This document shows positions 33,749 through 42,525 of a DNA stretch of 64,000 nt, one piece after another. Position 1 is the first letter of the stretch. Each line of letters begins with the position of its first letter. The notes below the pieces were generated by a model. The model saw only the letters and a program-made list of their open reading frames with translations, was not told where the DNA came from and did not search any database. The stretch covers positions 1-64,000 of the forward strand of contig NZ_JACJVI010000020.1 in the NCBI RefSeq assembly GCF_014237835.1, read 5' to 3'. Both the position numbers and the translations under genes were made by a program. The DNA comes from Rhizobium sp. AQ_MP (GTDB lineage Bacteria > Pseudomonadota > Alphaproteobacteria > Rhizobiales > Rhizobiaceae).

Positions 33749-34866
33749 CCTCGATGAACGCATCTATCACCCTTCACCAGCCGCGCCGCTTGATTGTCGG
33801 TGCCGGCACGATCGGCGAGGTCGGCGGCCTCGTTTCCGACGCCACATCCGCCTTGGTCATCGCGACGCCGATCACGGCGGGCTTCGTCGATCGCCTGAAG
33901 CTGTCGGGCAAGATCGAGGTTTTCGATGCCATTCCTGGTGAACCAGATGTGGCAACGCTGGAGGCAGCGCTTGCCGTGGCGCGGCGGGTCAAACCGAAGG
34001 TCGTCGTCGGGCTTGGCGGTGGCTCCGTGCTCGACGTCGCCAAGCTCGTGGCAGTTCTCTGGGATAGCCAACAGGCACTCGCTGATGTCGCAGGCCCCAA
34101 TAGGGTGAGCGGACGCAACACCCGGCTCGTTCAAGTCGCAACGACGGCGGGTACCGGCTCTGAAGCGGGCATTCGCTCGCTGATCACCGATCCGGTAAAG
34201 GGCGCCAAGATTGCGGTTGAGAGCCCTCATATGATCGCTGATTTAGCTATCCTCGATCCGCAACTGACATTCACGGTCCCGCCGGCCGTCACCGCTGCCA
34301 CAGGTGTTGATGCCATGGCCCATTGCGTCGAGGCCTTCACCAACAAGCGCGCTCACCCGATGATAGACGGCTTTGCTCGCATGGGCTTCCGCCTGGTCGG
34401 CAAGTATCTCGCCCGTGCCGTTAAGGATGGCTCCGACACGCAAGCCCGAGAAGGTATGATGCTCGCCTCCTACTACGGCGGCATCTGCCTTGGTCCTGTC
34501 AATACGGCGGCTGGTCACGCGATCGCCTATCCGCTGGGAACCCGTCTTGGTTTGCCTCATGGACTGGCCAACGCAATCGTTTTCCCGCATGTGCTGGCTT
34601 TCAACCAGCCCGTGGTCAAGGACAAGACGGCGGAAATCGCGGAAGCACTTGGCTTCAGCGCCGGCTCGCGCGATGCTCTGCTCGAAAACGCCTGCCGCTT
34701 CTGCACGGATCTTGACATCGAAATGCAACTGTCTCGGCACGGCGCCAACGAAGATGCTCTAGCGGGCTACGCAGCAGAGGCACATGCCAATCGTCGCCTC
34801 ATGGACAACAATCCCGCCGACATGGCGGTCGAAGACGTGCTTGCGATCTACCGAGCAGCCTATTGA
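33745..34866 (+). CDS. Iron-containing alcohol dehydrogenase
   Basis: A 373-residue group III dehydrogenase with the NAD-binding GLGGGSVLDVAK (about 90-101), TTAGTGSEAG (about 133-142), and metal-site stretches GVDAMAHCVEAF and GLPHGLANAIVFPH. It reduces aldehydes or oxidises alcohols such as lactaldehyde or 4-hydroxybutyrate types. The start at 33745 overlaps pdxA2 by 4 bases; MNASIT at 33754 is an alternative. Last of three plus-strand genes; a terminator hairpin follows. Confidence 0.9.
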   Translation: MTSMNASITLHQPRRLIVGAGTIGEVGGLVSDATSALVIATPITAGFVDRLKLSGKIEVFDAIPGEPDVATLEAALAVARRVKPKVVVGLGGGSVLDVAKLVAVLWDSQQALADVAGPNRVSGRNTRLVQVATTAGTGSEAGIRSLITDPVKGAKIAVESPHMIADLAILDPQLTFTVPPAVTAATGVDAMAHCVEAFTNKRAHPMIDGFARMGFRLVGKYLARAVKDGSDTQAREGMMLASYYGGICLGPVNTAAGHAIAYPLGTRLGLPHGLANAIVFPHVLAFNQPVVKDKTAEIAEALGFSAGSRDALLENACRFCTDLDIEMQLSRHGANEDALAGYAAEAHANRRLMDNNPADMAVEDVLAIYRAAY

Positions 34867-34894
34867 AGGCTTTCGGTTCCGAATGAAATCAAAA

Positions 34895-34914
34895 AAGGGG
34901 CCTGCCAGCCCCTT
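34895..34914 (-). terminator. Intrinsic terminator between the convergent acid-sugar genes
   Basis: AAGGGGC (34895-34901) pairs with GCCCCTT (34908-34914). On the minus strand six T follow, giving a good terminator for the kinase-GntR transcript. On the plus strand the T-run is only TTCT, so it is weaker for the alcohol dehydrogenase transcript. Confidence 0.8.
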
Positions 34915-34952
34915 CTACCATTCTCAAACCTTGCACCGCAGCAGAGCCGACT

Positions 34953-35678
34953 TCAGCCCTCCGGCAACGTCGCCAGCGACGCGCTCGTCTGGAAGAGACG
35001 GGCGCGGGAGCCGGTCAGATGGGCATGCATGAGATCTTTCGCGCGAACACCTTCGCCCGCCGCGATCGCCGTCGCAATCGCCTCATGCTCTGCAAACACG
35101 CGCGATAACCCGGCCGTATCCCGTTTGACCGAGACACCATGGAAGCGCATGCCGACGGCGATATGATCCTTCAGCGCCTCCATCGCCGTCGAGAAATAGG
35201 TATTATTGGCGGCCCGCGCGATGGCGAGATGGAACTGGAAATCCGCATCCTCCCGGTGGGCCTGGCGGTTGGTCGCGTCGCGCATCAGTTCGAGTGCCTC
35301 GCGGATCGAAGCGAGTGTGGCCGGCGTATGGCGCATGGCGGCCGCTTCTGCCGCAGCCGGCTCGAGCGTCAGGCGAAACTCATAGCAATTGAGAAGGTCC
35401 GCGACATTCTCCAACTGCCCAAAGCCGAGCGGCTGTTTCATGCCGACAGACCGCACGAAGCTGCCGGCACCACGCCTGGAATAGATGAAACCCTGCTCGC
35501 GCAGACGTCGCAGTGCCTCGCGAATGATCGGACGAGACACTTCAAACTCGATTGCGAGATCATGTTCGGTCGGCAGTCGCTCGTCCGGCTGGTAAGAACC
35601 TGATTTGATAGCCCGATGCATGCGCTCGAACACAAGATCTGCCAGGCTCTTGCGTGCTGTCCCGCTTTGCAGTCCCAT
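34953..35678 (-). CDS. FadR-subfamily GntR regulator of the acid-sugar locus
   Basis: A 241-residue regulator: winged helix about 8-75 (SYQPDERLPTEHDLAIEFEV, RPIIREALRRLREQG) and FCD domain about 95-230. Start MGLQSGTARK at 35678 lies two bases after the kinase stop, so they form one transcript. It likely represses the divergent sialidase-pdxA2-dehydrogenase and kinase operons in response to a sugar acid; operators could not be identified with confidence. Confidence 0.92.
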   Translation of the reverse strand: MGLQSGTARKSLADLVFERMHRAIKSGSYQPDERLPTEHDLAIEFEVSRPIIREALRRLREQGFIYSRRGAGSFVRSVGMKQPLGFGQLENVADLLNCYEFRLTLEPAAAEAAAMRHTPATLASIREALELMRDATNRQAHREDADFQFHLAIARAANNTYFSTAMEALKDHIAVGMRFHGVSVKRDTAGLSRVFAEHEAIATAIAAGEGVRAKDLMHAHLTGSRARLFQTSASLATLPEG

Positions 35679-35680
35679 TG

Positions 35681-36709
35681 TCAGCCTCTGCCCCCATGCA
35701 GTCTTTCGGCAAGCTTCGCCAGGGTGTCCGGCTGTCCGAATCCCCCGGATTTGGCGATGATACACTGGCCTTCGGCATGCGCCAGACCAAGGCCTGGCAT
35801 GCATTCACCCTCAAGCCGGAAACGCTCGATGCCCATATGATTGAGGACCGCCTCCGCCGTCGCTCCCCCACACAGGAGCATGGTCTGCGCCTTGCTCGTG
35901 AAACGTGGATGGACGCTTCTGGCGAGGTTCTCCGAGACTATCTCAGAGGGAATCTGCGTCTCACCCGCGGTCGCCTGCACAAGGACCATGGGCGCCGAAC
36001 CTGGAGCAGAGACAGCGATGACTCCGTTCGGTGCGGGATTGAAAGAGACCATCTTGAGCCGTCGCAATTCCTCAACCTGCTGCATCGTGATTTGATCATG
36101 CGAGCCGATGACGAAGAGGCCGGCTCCAACAGGCGGAGCGACTAGTCGAGCATCGGCCCGCTCCGTCATGCGGCAAGCAAGTGCTTCGGCAAGACCTCTT
36201 GCACCGACAAGCAGATCGACGTTGCTGGCCTCGGCTGTATCCAGGGCCCTGAGCAAGTCATCGTCTCGCAGCGCATCGGGAATGATTGCGCGGGCGGCAT
36301 GCTTGCCCAAAACGTCAGCGATGGAGATCGGCTTGGTCACGCCAAAGCCTTCGATCGATCCATGGCGCACAACCCGCTTGAATGAAGGTATGGCAGGCGC
36401 CACCAGAGCACGCCGATAGGAGATGGCATCCAGTTCCGAGGCGATATGGCCCTTCAACCGAGAATCGATCTTCTTGAATAAACGAACCCCAACAGGAAGG
36501 AGCTTGATAACCTGCTGCATCAACAAGAATGCCTGTTGCGGCGCCAGCTCACGGCTCGCCAGATTGACGGAGAGAACGTCCGGCGCAAGGGCCATCCCTT
36601 GAGCGATCGCACTGATTTTCAGGACGACTTCAGTTCGCAGTCCACGCGCCGCGAAAGGGGCGGCAGCATCGAGTGCGCCGGTGAGATCATCGGCAACGAT
36701 GACGAGCAC
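35681..36709 (-). CDS. DUF1537 four-carbon acid-sugar kinase
   Basis: A 342-residue kinase of the DtnK/OtnK family. N-terminal VLVIVADDLTGALDAAAPFA and FKKIDSRLKGHI bind the sugar acid; C-terminal LLCGGATAEAVLNHMG and IIAKSGGFGQPDTL bind ATP. GTG at 36709 is preferred, with AAGGA 8 bases upstream, over the longer frame to 36784. It phosphorylates a threonate or erythronate-like acid for PdxA2. It is shorter than usual (about 410-430 residues): the linker between domains seems reduced, but the key motifs remain. Confidence 0.88.
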   Translation of the reverse strand: MLVIVADDLTGALDAAAPFAARGLRTEVVLKISAIAQGMALAPDVLSVNLASRELAPQQAFLLMQQVIKLLPVGVRLFKKIDSRLKGHIASELDAISYRRALVAPAIPSFKRVVRHGSIEGFGVTKPISIADVLGKHAARAIIPDALRDDDLLRALDTAEASNVDLLVGARGLAEALACRMTERADARLVAPPVGAGLFVIGSHDQITMQQVEELRRLKMVSFNPAPNGVIAVSAPGSAPMVLVQATAGETQIPSEIVSENLARSVHPRFTSKAQTMLLCGGATAEAVLNHMGIERFRLEGECMPGLGLAHAEGQCIIAKSGGFGQPDTLAKLAERLHGGRG

Positions 36710-37157
36710 ATCATTTTCCTTGTTGTTATGTTCACGATTAAAATATGCATTCTTTTTCAGTACAGTGCAATTCTGCGGTAACAAATTTCAGGTGCAAAAT
36801 AGCGGTTCACGCCAGTCAATCAACGCCAAATTCCCTAGCCCGACGGGGCACTGGCCGCCCGCCCGCAGCAGCCGATGCGGCCAATTTGGTGGTCGTGATA
36901 CTCCGCCAAACGCGTGCCAATACCTGAGCCATGGCGGTCACTCGCCTCGTTCAAGGGACGCACGGGGATTTCGAGATGCGCAGGGGTCTGCACTGGGATG
37001 CCGACGCTCCAGGAGCGCAAGCATCGACTGCGCTTGCTTGTGGGAGACCCTGCCCCGGACAGCGAGTTCCTGTGCCCTCAAGGTGATCTGCGCTGGCCCT
37101 TCGTCCAGTTGCAAAGCACTCGGCACGTGCTGGCCAAGGCGATAAGGAGAGGCTGCC
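36710..37157. other. Upstream region of the kinase gene and unassigned DNA
   Basis: The first 100 bases are AT-rich with a TTGCAC and a TATTTT on the minus strand, a plausible kinase promoter. The rest has minus-strand frames (37195-36938, 37020-36835) that I cannot assign to any family. Confidence 0.4.
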
Positions 37158-37895
37158 TCATCCTTCGTCCTGCGGCTGAAGCAGTGCATCTGCAATCTGC
37201 AAGACGAAGGGTTTCATCCAGATATCGAGCGCGGCTGTGTTTGACCGGAGCTCCGTAGCGACCGCATGTCCGCTGCCATTCATGCGCATGGTTTGAATGA
37301 CCTTCTGCGTCACAGCATTGAGGTCCTCATTCCGGTTATGCATCAAATGCAGAGCCTGGATGAGAGGCATGGAAGGTCGGCCCGCCCAAAGCAGGGGCAA
37401 GCTTGTGGAGAGTCTCTTGAAATCCAGCCTGTAAGTGGTTGACACGTGACCGCCAGTTTGGCCGATGCTGACGTCAATCGTGATAAGGCGAGGACGGGTC
37501 CTTGCGTAAACGATCGTCGAAAAAGGTCTGTCAGAGATGAGCCCGAGCGCATGCGCCGCCGTCAGGCCGTCGACCAAAACCCTAAGGCCGTCGCGTCTAG
37601 CAATCGCATCGACAAAGGAAAGAATGGGAGGGATGTCCCACTTTCCGGTGATCGGATCCTTTGTGGGCCGGTCGTAAAGGCCGCGCAAAACCCTGCGGAT
37701 CCTTCCTCGCTGCACCAAGCGTTGCAGCGCTTTTTCCACTGCATATGAGCCGCCGAAATCCAGAAAATCAGTCCGCGACCACACACGACCAGGGCCTGCC
37801 TCCTGAATTCGCGTGAGGACATGCTCCGCAACGCCTGCCGTTTCGTCTTGTCGGGGCTTGTAGGTGTTTGGAAGGTCGATCATCCGGGAACTCAT
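37158..37895 (-). CDS. AbiEi/DUF6088-like antitoxin-type transcriptional regulator, orphan
   Basis: A 245-residue protein with an N-terminal winged helix (about 20-75; GRVWSRTDFLDFGG, RRVLRGLYDRP) and a C-terminal AbiEi-like domain (VLVDGLTAAHALGL, about 105-118). Family members are antitoxins of type IV systems that pair with AbiEii nucleotidyltransferase toxins. No nucleotidyltransferase is encoded next to it, so it seems to be an orphan. The start could be 37895 (MSSRMIDLP) or 37883 (MIDLP). Confidence 0.72.
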   Translation of the reverse strand: MSSRMIDLPNTYKPRQDETAGVAEHVLTRIQEAGPGRVWSRTDFLDFGGSYAVEKALQRLVQRGRIRRVLRGLYDRPTKDPITGKWDIPPILSFVDAIARRDGLRVLVDGLTAAHALGLISDRPFSTIVYARTRPRLITIDVSIGQTGGHVSTTYRLDFKRLSTSLPLLWAGRPSMPLIQALHLMHNRNEDLNAVTQKVIQTMRMNGSGHAVATELRSNTAALDIWMKPFVLQIADALLQPQDEG

Positions 37896-38271
37896 GAGAC
37901 CGGATCGAGGCTAGTCCAATCCGTCAAGCGACACTCGTCTATGGCGAGGCTAGCGATTCTTTGCGCCAAGGCCAAGACGTGAGGGGCATGGCACCATGCT
38001 TACGATTAAGGACACGACGAGCCTAAACGTTCATTCAGTGACCGAAACTTGAGATGCGACGCAGGAGCCATTCCAACGTTACATCCACAGCCCTCCCTGA
38101 CTTGCTCAAACCGATCCGCGTCAACCGACCAGAGGTCGTGTCCCGGGGACTGACGCGCAAGCAAAGCGACCTTTGCCCCTAACCGTCCAGTCGGCTGAAC
38201 ATAGACAACCATCGAATTCGCAAGACGAGGGCTTCAAGATTGATTGTGAACGCGCCGCGCCCGGGCCAGAA
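37896..38271. other. Gap between the AbiEi-like gene and the sRNA
   Basis: About 375 bases with no supported gene. Short minus-strand frames here are read-through shadows. Confidence 0.4.
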
Positions 38272-38435
38272 ACAAAAAAGCCTGCCGCGGGAGGAGGTGC
38301 GGCAGGCTTTTCAGAAAAGAACTGAACGGCGACTGGGAGGAGGAGTGTCGCCATTCGTTCAGATGCCCTTTGGGAGGGAGGAGTAGAGCATCTGAAACCC
38401 GAAGCTCTGCGGGAGGAGTGCATTGCTTCGATGAC
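38272..38435 (-). ncRNA. Alphaproteobacterial anti-Shine-Dalgarno sRNA (alpha-r14/cuckoo-like) with four hairpins
   Basis: Read on the minus strand, four consecutive hairpins occur: arms at 38400-38405/38425-38430, 38358-38366/38388-38396 (9-bp TTCAGATGC stem), 38328-38333/38347-38352 (GGCGAC) and 38276-38288/38299-38311 (13-bp, followed by six T, an intrinsic terminator). Every loop exposes CTCCTCCC or CCTCCTCCC, the exact complement of a strong ribosome binding site. This is the hallmark of the alpha-r14 and CcsR 'cuckoo' RNAs. It lies about 100 bases after the exonuclease gene on the same strand, so it may be processed from that message. The 5' end is not defined. Confidence 0.75.
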
Positions 38436-38537
38436 GATATCCATACAGGTCGCCTCCCGCTGGCACCATATGCTGCGCCGCAACACAGCCATGCGACCAA
38501 CGCATAGGATTTCGGAGACAACAGTGCTTGGAGGTTG

Positions 38538-39545
38538 TCACGCCTTGAAACGATCAATCGCGGTCAGAAACTTCGTGGGCGGATCGGCATCCGGATAACG
38601 GTAAATCTCGGTCCTGAGATATGAGAGCTCATCGTCAAGGTTCTGCTCTTCAACCTCGATCCACCAGGACTTCATGCGCCCCTCGCTTCCGTCGGACCAT
38701 CGATAGCCGCGCGCCTTCAGGTGGTCCTTCAGATCGAAGGGACTGTTTTCCGCAAAAATCCTGACGCGCGAACGCTGGCTTGCAGCGTAAAGCTCCGCGA
38801 ACGGCGTCGAGCCACCGTCCTCTGGACTGCGGTCGAGCACCTCCAGAAGCGCGAAGCAATCGTCGATGGCACGATGTCCATCATGGAAAAACCCCGCCTG
38901 GCCGATCAGGTAGGCAAGCTTAGTGCCTTCGAAGCCACGCGAAGACCAGTTGATTTCGGCGTTGGAGCAGGCCCAGGCCTTGTTGGAGAACAAAGGCGAG
39001 AAGGCTTCGCAGAAGGGACGATCGAAACCGGCATTATGCGCGATGATCAAGTCCGCCGGTTCGATGATCGAACGGATCGCGTCGATATCAATTGTGTGCC
39101 CTTCGACCATTTCATCGGTGATGCCAGTCAATCGCGTGATCTCTGCGGGAATGAGCGAAGCTGGTTGGCGCAGACCGCCATAAGTGTCGGTGATATCGCC
39201 TATGCGTCCGGTCGCATCGAAGGAAAATGCGATCATTCCAAGTTCGATGATTTCGTCCTTGCGGTGATTGAGCCCGGTCGTCTCAGTATCAAGAATGACA
39301 CCCAATAGCGGGTATTCGGGTTTAAGCGTCTTTGCGATCGGCCGTGCTTCGAGCCTATGCAGGATGCGATAACGCCCGGTTGCAGCAAGGTGGGCGACCA
39401 TGGCTGTCTCATCCATTGCGGACGGCAAAGACCGGGGCACGGGTTTTGCTGGCAGAGTTCTCGCTGGCAGAGTTCTGGCCGGCATAGCTTGCGTCGGCAA
39501 AGATGTGGTCTCGTCTTCAAACATGTCAAACTGGGAGGGCGTCAC
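38538..39545 (-). CDS. DnaQ-like DEDDh 3'-5' exonuclease
   Basis: 335 residues. Exonuclease motifs: ILDTETTGL (Exo I, about 84-92), IIAHNAGFDRPF (Exo II, about 167-178) and GHRAIDDCFALL (Exo III, about 224-235). It belongs to the Pol III epsilon superfamily but is a stand-alone exonuclease with an extra C-terminal domain (about 255-335). The N-terminus has a short PARTL repeat, a sign of small duplications. The role is presumably DNA or RNA end trimming. The anti-SD sRNA lies downstream on the same strand. Confidence 0.9.
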   Translation of the reverse strand: MTPSQFDMFEDETTSLPTQAMPARTLPARTLPAKPVPRSLPSAMDETAMVAHLAATGRYRILHRLEARPIAKTLKPEYPLLGVILDTETTGLNHRKDEIIELGMIAFSFDATGRIGDITDTYGGLRQPASLIPAEITRLTGITDEMVEGHTIDIDAIRSIIEPADLIIAHNAGFDRPFCEAFSPLFSNKAWACSNAEINWSSRGFEGTKLAYLIGQAGFFHDGHRAIDDCFALLEVLDRSPEDGGSTPFAELYAASQRSRVRIFAENSPFDLKDHLKARGYRWSDGSEGRMKSWWIEVEEQNLDDELSYLRTEIYRYPDADPPTKFLTAIDRFKA

Positions 39546-39778
39546 GAAAATGTCCTGTTGGCCTTTTTTCGTGATCTTACCATGCCAACATCTTTAGTCA
39601 CCGCTGATCAGTGTGCACTTCAAGAACGGTCCATGCGCCATACCACCTCAAAGCATGAAGCGTATTTTGCCTGCCAACGCAGTGACAACATCGCGCATCT
39701 TCCTTGTAGGGTTCACTCCCCTGCCCCTCTCATGCAACGCGGTGTTGGAAGGTGCCAATGCCAGCCGACGGTCCTATT

Positions 39779-41560
39779 TCATTGAAAGCGCGTGTCGGCG
39801 ACAAGATGTCCGCCGCCGATGTCAATGAGCGGTACTCTTTCTGGCGCTTCACCGACCTTCCACACCGGGCTCGGAATCTCGCTCGCCAACCGGGGGGCTG
39901 CGGGCCTTTCACGGCGCGGGTCTGGAACCGGGACGGCGTCCAGAAGGCGCCTCGTATAGGGATGTTGGGGATTGCCAAACAGCTGTGCGCGCGTTCCCAT
40001 TTCCACGATCTGGCCAAGATACATCACAGCGACGCGATCAGAGATATTCTCCACCACCGCCATATCGTGACTGATGAAGAGATAGGTCACGCCGCTTTCC
40101 TTCTGCAGGTCACGTAAGAGATCAAGCACCTTCGCCTGGATCGACACGTCCAAAGCAGCAACGCTTTCATCGCAAACAATCAGTTTCGGTTTCAGCGCCA
40201 AGGCGCGCGCGATGCAGATGCGCTGACGCTGACCACCGGAAAACTGGTGCGGGTAGCGGTTGTAGACGCTCGGCGACATCTCCACGCGCTCCAGCAGTTC
40301 GCGCACGCGTGCCTTCTGTTCGGCCGGCGTTCCAATCTTGTGGATGACCAGCGGTTCACGAATGAGCTCGCCGACGGTCATGCGCGCATCAAGCGCTGCC
40401 ATGGGGTCCTGGAAGACGATCTGCAGATCACGCCGGATCGCCTTGCGGCCGGAAGCCCCAAGTTCCCCCATCGCCTGTCCATTGATCTCGATGCGGCCTT
40501 GATGGGGCACCAGTCCGACCAGCGCTTTTGCCATTGTCGACTTCCCGCAGCCGGACTCGCCGACAAGCGACAGGGTTTCGCCGCGGTAAATCTCCAGCGA
40601 AACATGCTCGACCGCATGCACGCGCGCCGCCACTCGCCCAAGAAGCCCCGTACGGATCGGGAAATTCACCGAGACATCGTCATAGCGCACGAGCACATCG
40701 CGGGTCTCAGGAGCGGGACGCTTAGCCCCGCCGCCGATGCGCGGCACGGCTGCAAGCAAGTCTCGCGTGTAAGGATCCTTAGGCGCATCGAAAAGATCGA
40801 CCGTGCTTGCGGCCTCGACCATCTTTCCCTTGCGCATGACGATGACGCGGTCTGCCATCTCGGCGACGACGCCCATGTCATGGGTAATCAGGATGACGGC
40901 GGTTCCAAGCTCCTTCTGCAGGTCGCGCAGCAGATCGAGAACCTCACGCTGCACCGTGACATCAAGCGCCGTCGTCGGCTCGTCGGCAATGAGAACGGCG
41001 GGCCTAAGCGCGATTGCCATGGCAATCATGACGCGCTGGCGCATGCCGCCGGAGAGTTCATGCGGGTATTGTTCGAGCCGCTTCTCGGGCTGGGAGAGAC
41101 GCACCGCCTTGACCGCTTCGAGGGCCCGCGCTCTCGCCTGCGACACCGTGAGCGGTTCATGCGCGCGGATCGCTTCGACCAATTGGCGGCCTATGCTCAT
41201 GACCGGGTTGAGCGCAGTCATCGGCTCCTGGAAGATCATGGCGATGCGCGCGCCGCGCATCGCCTGCATGCGTTTCTCCGGCAGGGTGGTGAGTTCCGTC
41301 TCGCCGAAACGGATCGAACCGCCTGTTACCCGCACGGCAGGTTCGGGCAGGAGACCCATGCAGGCGAGCGAAGTGATCGACTTGCCCGAACCGCTCTCTC
41401 CCGCGATCGCAAGCGTCTCGCCTCGATGAAGATCAAAGCTCAGCCCATCGACCAGCGGCAGAAGCCCCTGGTCCGAGCGGGCAGAGACCTTGAGGTCGCG
41501 GACCGACAAGACGACGTCTGCCATTGGCTCGACCACGGGAGAAAGCATGGATGCGGTCAT
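39779..41560 (-). CDS. Dipeptide-type ABC transporter, fused double ATPase of the amide operon
   Basis: 593 residues with two ABC domains. First: GESGSGKS, LSGGMRQRV, LIADEPTTALD. Second: GESGCGKST, FSGGQRQRI, LIVCDESVAALD. Each is followed by an oligopeptide-type motif (PKDPYTRDLL, PQHPYTRRLL). Start MTASMLSPVV at 41560 overlaps the end of the amidase gene by 4 bases; the open frame to 41737 is a shadow. It powers the two permeases encoded at 44-46 kb and is the last gene of the amiC operon. Confidence 0.95.
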   Translation of the reverse strand: MTASMLSPVVEPMADVVLSVRDLKVSARSDQGLLPLVDGLSFDLHRGETLAIAGESGSGKSITSLACMGLLPEPAVRVTGGSIRFGETELTTLPEKRMQAMRGARIAMIFQEPMTALNPVMSIGRQLVEAIRAHEPLTVSQARARALEAVKAVRLSQPEKRLEQYPHELSGGMRQRVMIAMAIALRPAVLIADEPTTALDVTVQREVLDLLRDLQKELGTAVILITHDMGVVAEMADRVIVMRKGKMVEAASTVDLFDAPKDPYTRDLLAAVPRIGGGAKRPAPETRDVLVRYDDVSVNFPIRTGLLGRVAARVHAVEHVSLEIYRGETLSLVGESGCGKSTMAKALVGLVPHQGRIEINGQAMGELGASGRKAIRRDLQIVFQDPMAALDARMTVGELIREPLVIHKIGTPAEQKARVRELLERVEMSPSVYNRYPHQFSGGQRQRICIARALALKPKLIVCDESVAALDVSIQAKVLDLLRDLQKESGVTYLFISHDMAVVENISDRVAVMYLGQIVEMGTRAQLFGNPQHPYTRRLLDAVPVPDPRRERPAAPRLASEIPSPVWKVGEAPERVPLIDIGGGHLVADTRFQ

Positions 41561-42525
41561 TCGAAGACGGCCCTCGGGAAGTAGAAGCTCACCACGACAT
41601 TCGGCATGTCGACGATTTCGGAAATCCGAAGGTCGCCGCAGGTCGACACGAGCATATAGGCGTCGACCGGGTCCATCTTCTGCGTCGCGGCGAGAAGATC
41701 GACCATGCCGGAAACGGCATCCCGAGCCGCGGCCCAAAGGTCCGGACCGATACCGGTCGTCACCTCATAGCCCTTGGCATCGAGATGGCGCGTGACCGGC
41801 CCCGGCGTCGTGAACCGCGGCATCTTCAATGGCTGGTCCTTGATTAGGTCGAGCGTCAAAACGACATCAAAGGGGCTTTCGATGGCCGTGCCGCAAACCT
41901 CGCCATCGCCCTGGGCGGCGTGGGTATCGCCAACGGAAAACAGCGCACCTTCGACCTCGACCGGCAGGTAAAGCGTCGTTCCAGCGGAAAGATCGCGGAT
42001 ATCAAGATTGCCGCCGACGCGCCGAGGCGGCACAACCGTATGATGACCCTTTTCGGCAAGCGCATTGCCGATCGTTCCTGCAAAGGGTTTAAGAGGCACG
42101 CGCCCGTTCTTGCCGAACAACGCGGGCTCCATGCCCGCCGCATCAAACTTCCAGATATTGAGCGCAGGCACGGTGAACTGGTCGGCCAGCAGGCCGAAGC
42201 CCGGGATGTTTGCCGTCCAGCCAAAGCCTGCGCCGTCACGCAGCTGCGGCGTGAAGCTCTCGATCGTCACCTTCAACACATCGCCGGGCTTGGCACCATC
42301 AACATAGATTGGCCCCGACACCGGGTTGATCTTGGCAAAATCGAGCGCCTGCACATCCTCGACGGTGGACTGGGGGCCAAGCTGGCCCCCAGAACTGTCG
42401 AGGCACTGGAACAGGATCGTCTCGCCCGGTGCAGCATTGAGTGCCGGAGCAAAGGAATTGTCCCAGCCAAAATGGTGCTGATGGGCGTGGATCGTGTGGT
42501 TGCAGTGCTTGCACATGGCTTCCAT
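41557..42525 (-). CDS. Formamidase/acetamidase (FmdA/AmdA family)
   Basis: 322 residues. It has the family's beta-rich fold with a WDNSFAPALNAAPG start, GDVLKVTIESF, GVPHH-like HHTVVPPRRVGGNLDIR and SVGDTHAAQGDGEVCGTAIE, the presumed active-site region. It hydrolyses short amides to carboxylate and ammonia. The start shares one base with the stop of the binding-protein gene; a second ATG at 42516 has better spacing to AAGGAG. A CKHCNHTIHAHQHH stretch at the N-terminus is unusually rich in Cys and His. Placement inside an ABC operon shows the amide is imported first. Confidence 0.9.
   Translation of the reverse strand: MEAMCKHCNHTIHAHQHHFGWDNSFAPALNAAPGETILFQCLDSSGGQLGPQSTVEDVQALDFAKINPVSGPIYVDGAKPGDVLKVTIESFTPQLRDGAGFGWTANIPGFGLLADQFTVPALNIWKFDAAGMEPALFGKNGRVPLKPFAGTIGNALAEKGHHTVVPPRRVGGNLDIRDLSAGTTLYLPVEVEGALFSVGDTHAAQGDGEVCGTAIESPFDVVLTLDLIKDQPLKMPRFTTPGPVTRHLDAKGYEVTTGIGPDLWAAARDAVSGMVDLLAATQKMDPVDAYMLVSTCGDLRISEIVDMPNVVVSFYFPRAVFE

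Noticed and set aside
36835..37195. Minus-strand frames downstream of the AbiEi-like gene
   Set aside because: Considered as the missing AbiEii partner, but too short and without nucleotidyltransferase motifs (GS...DxD).
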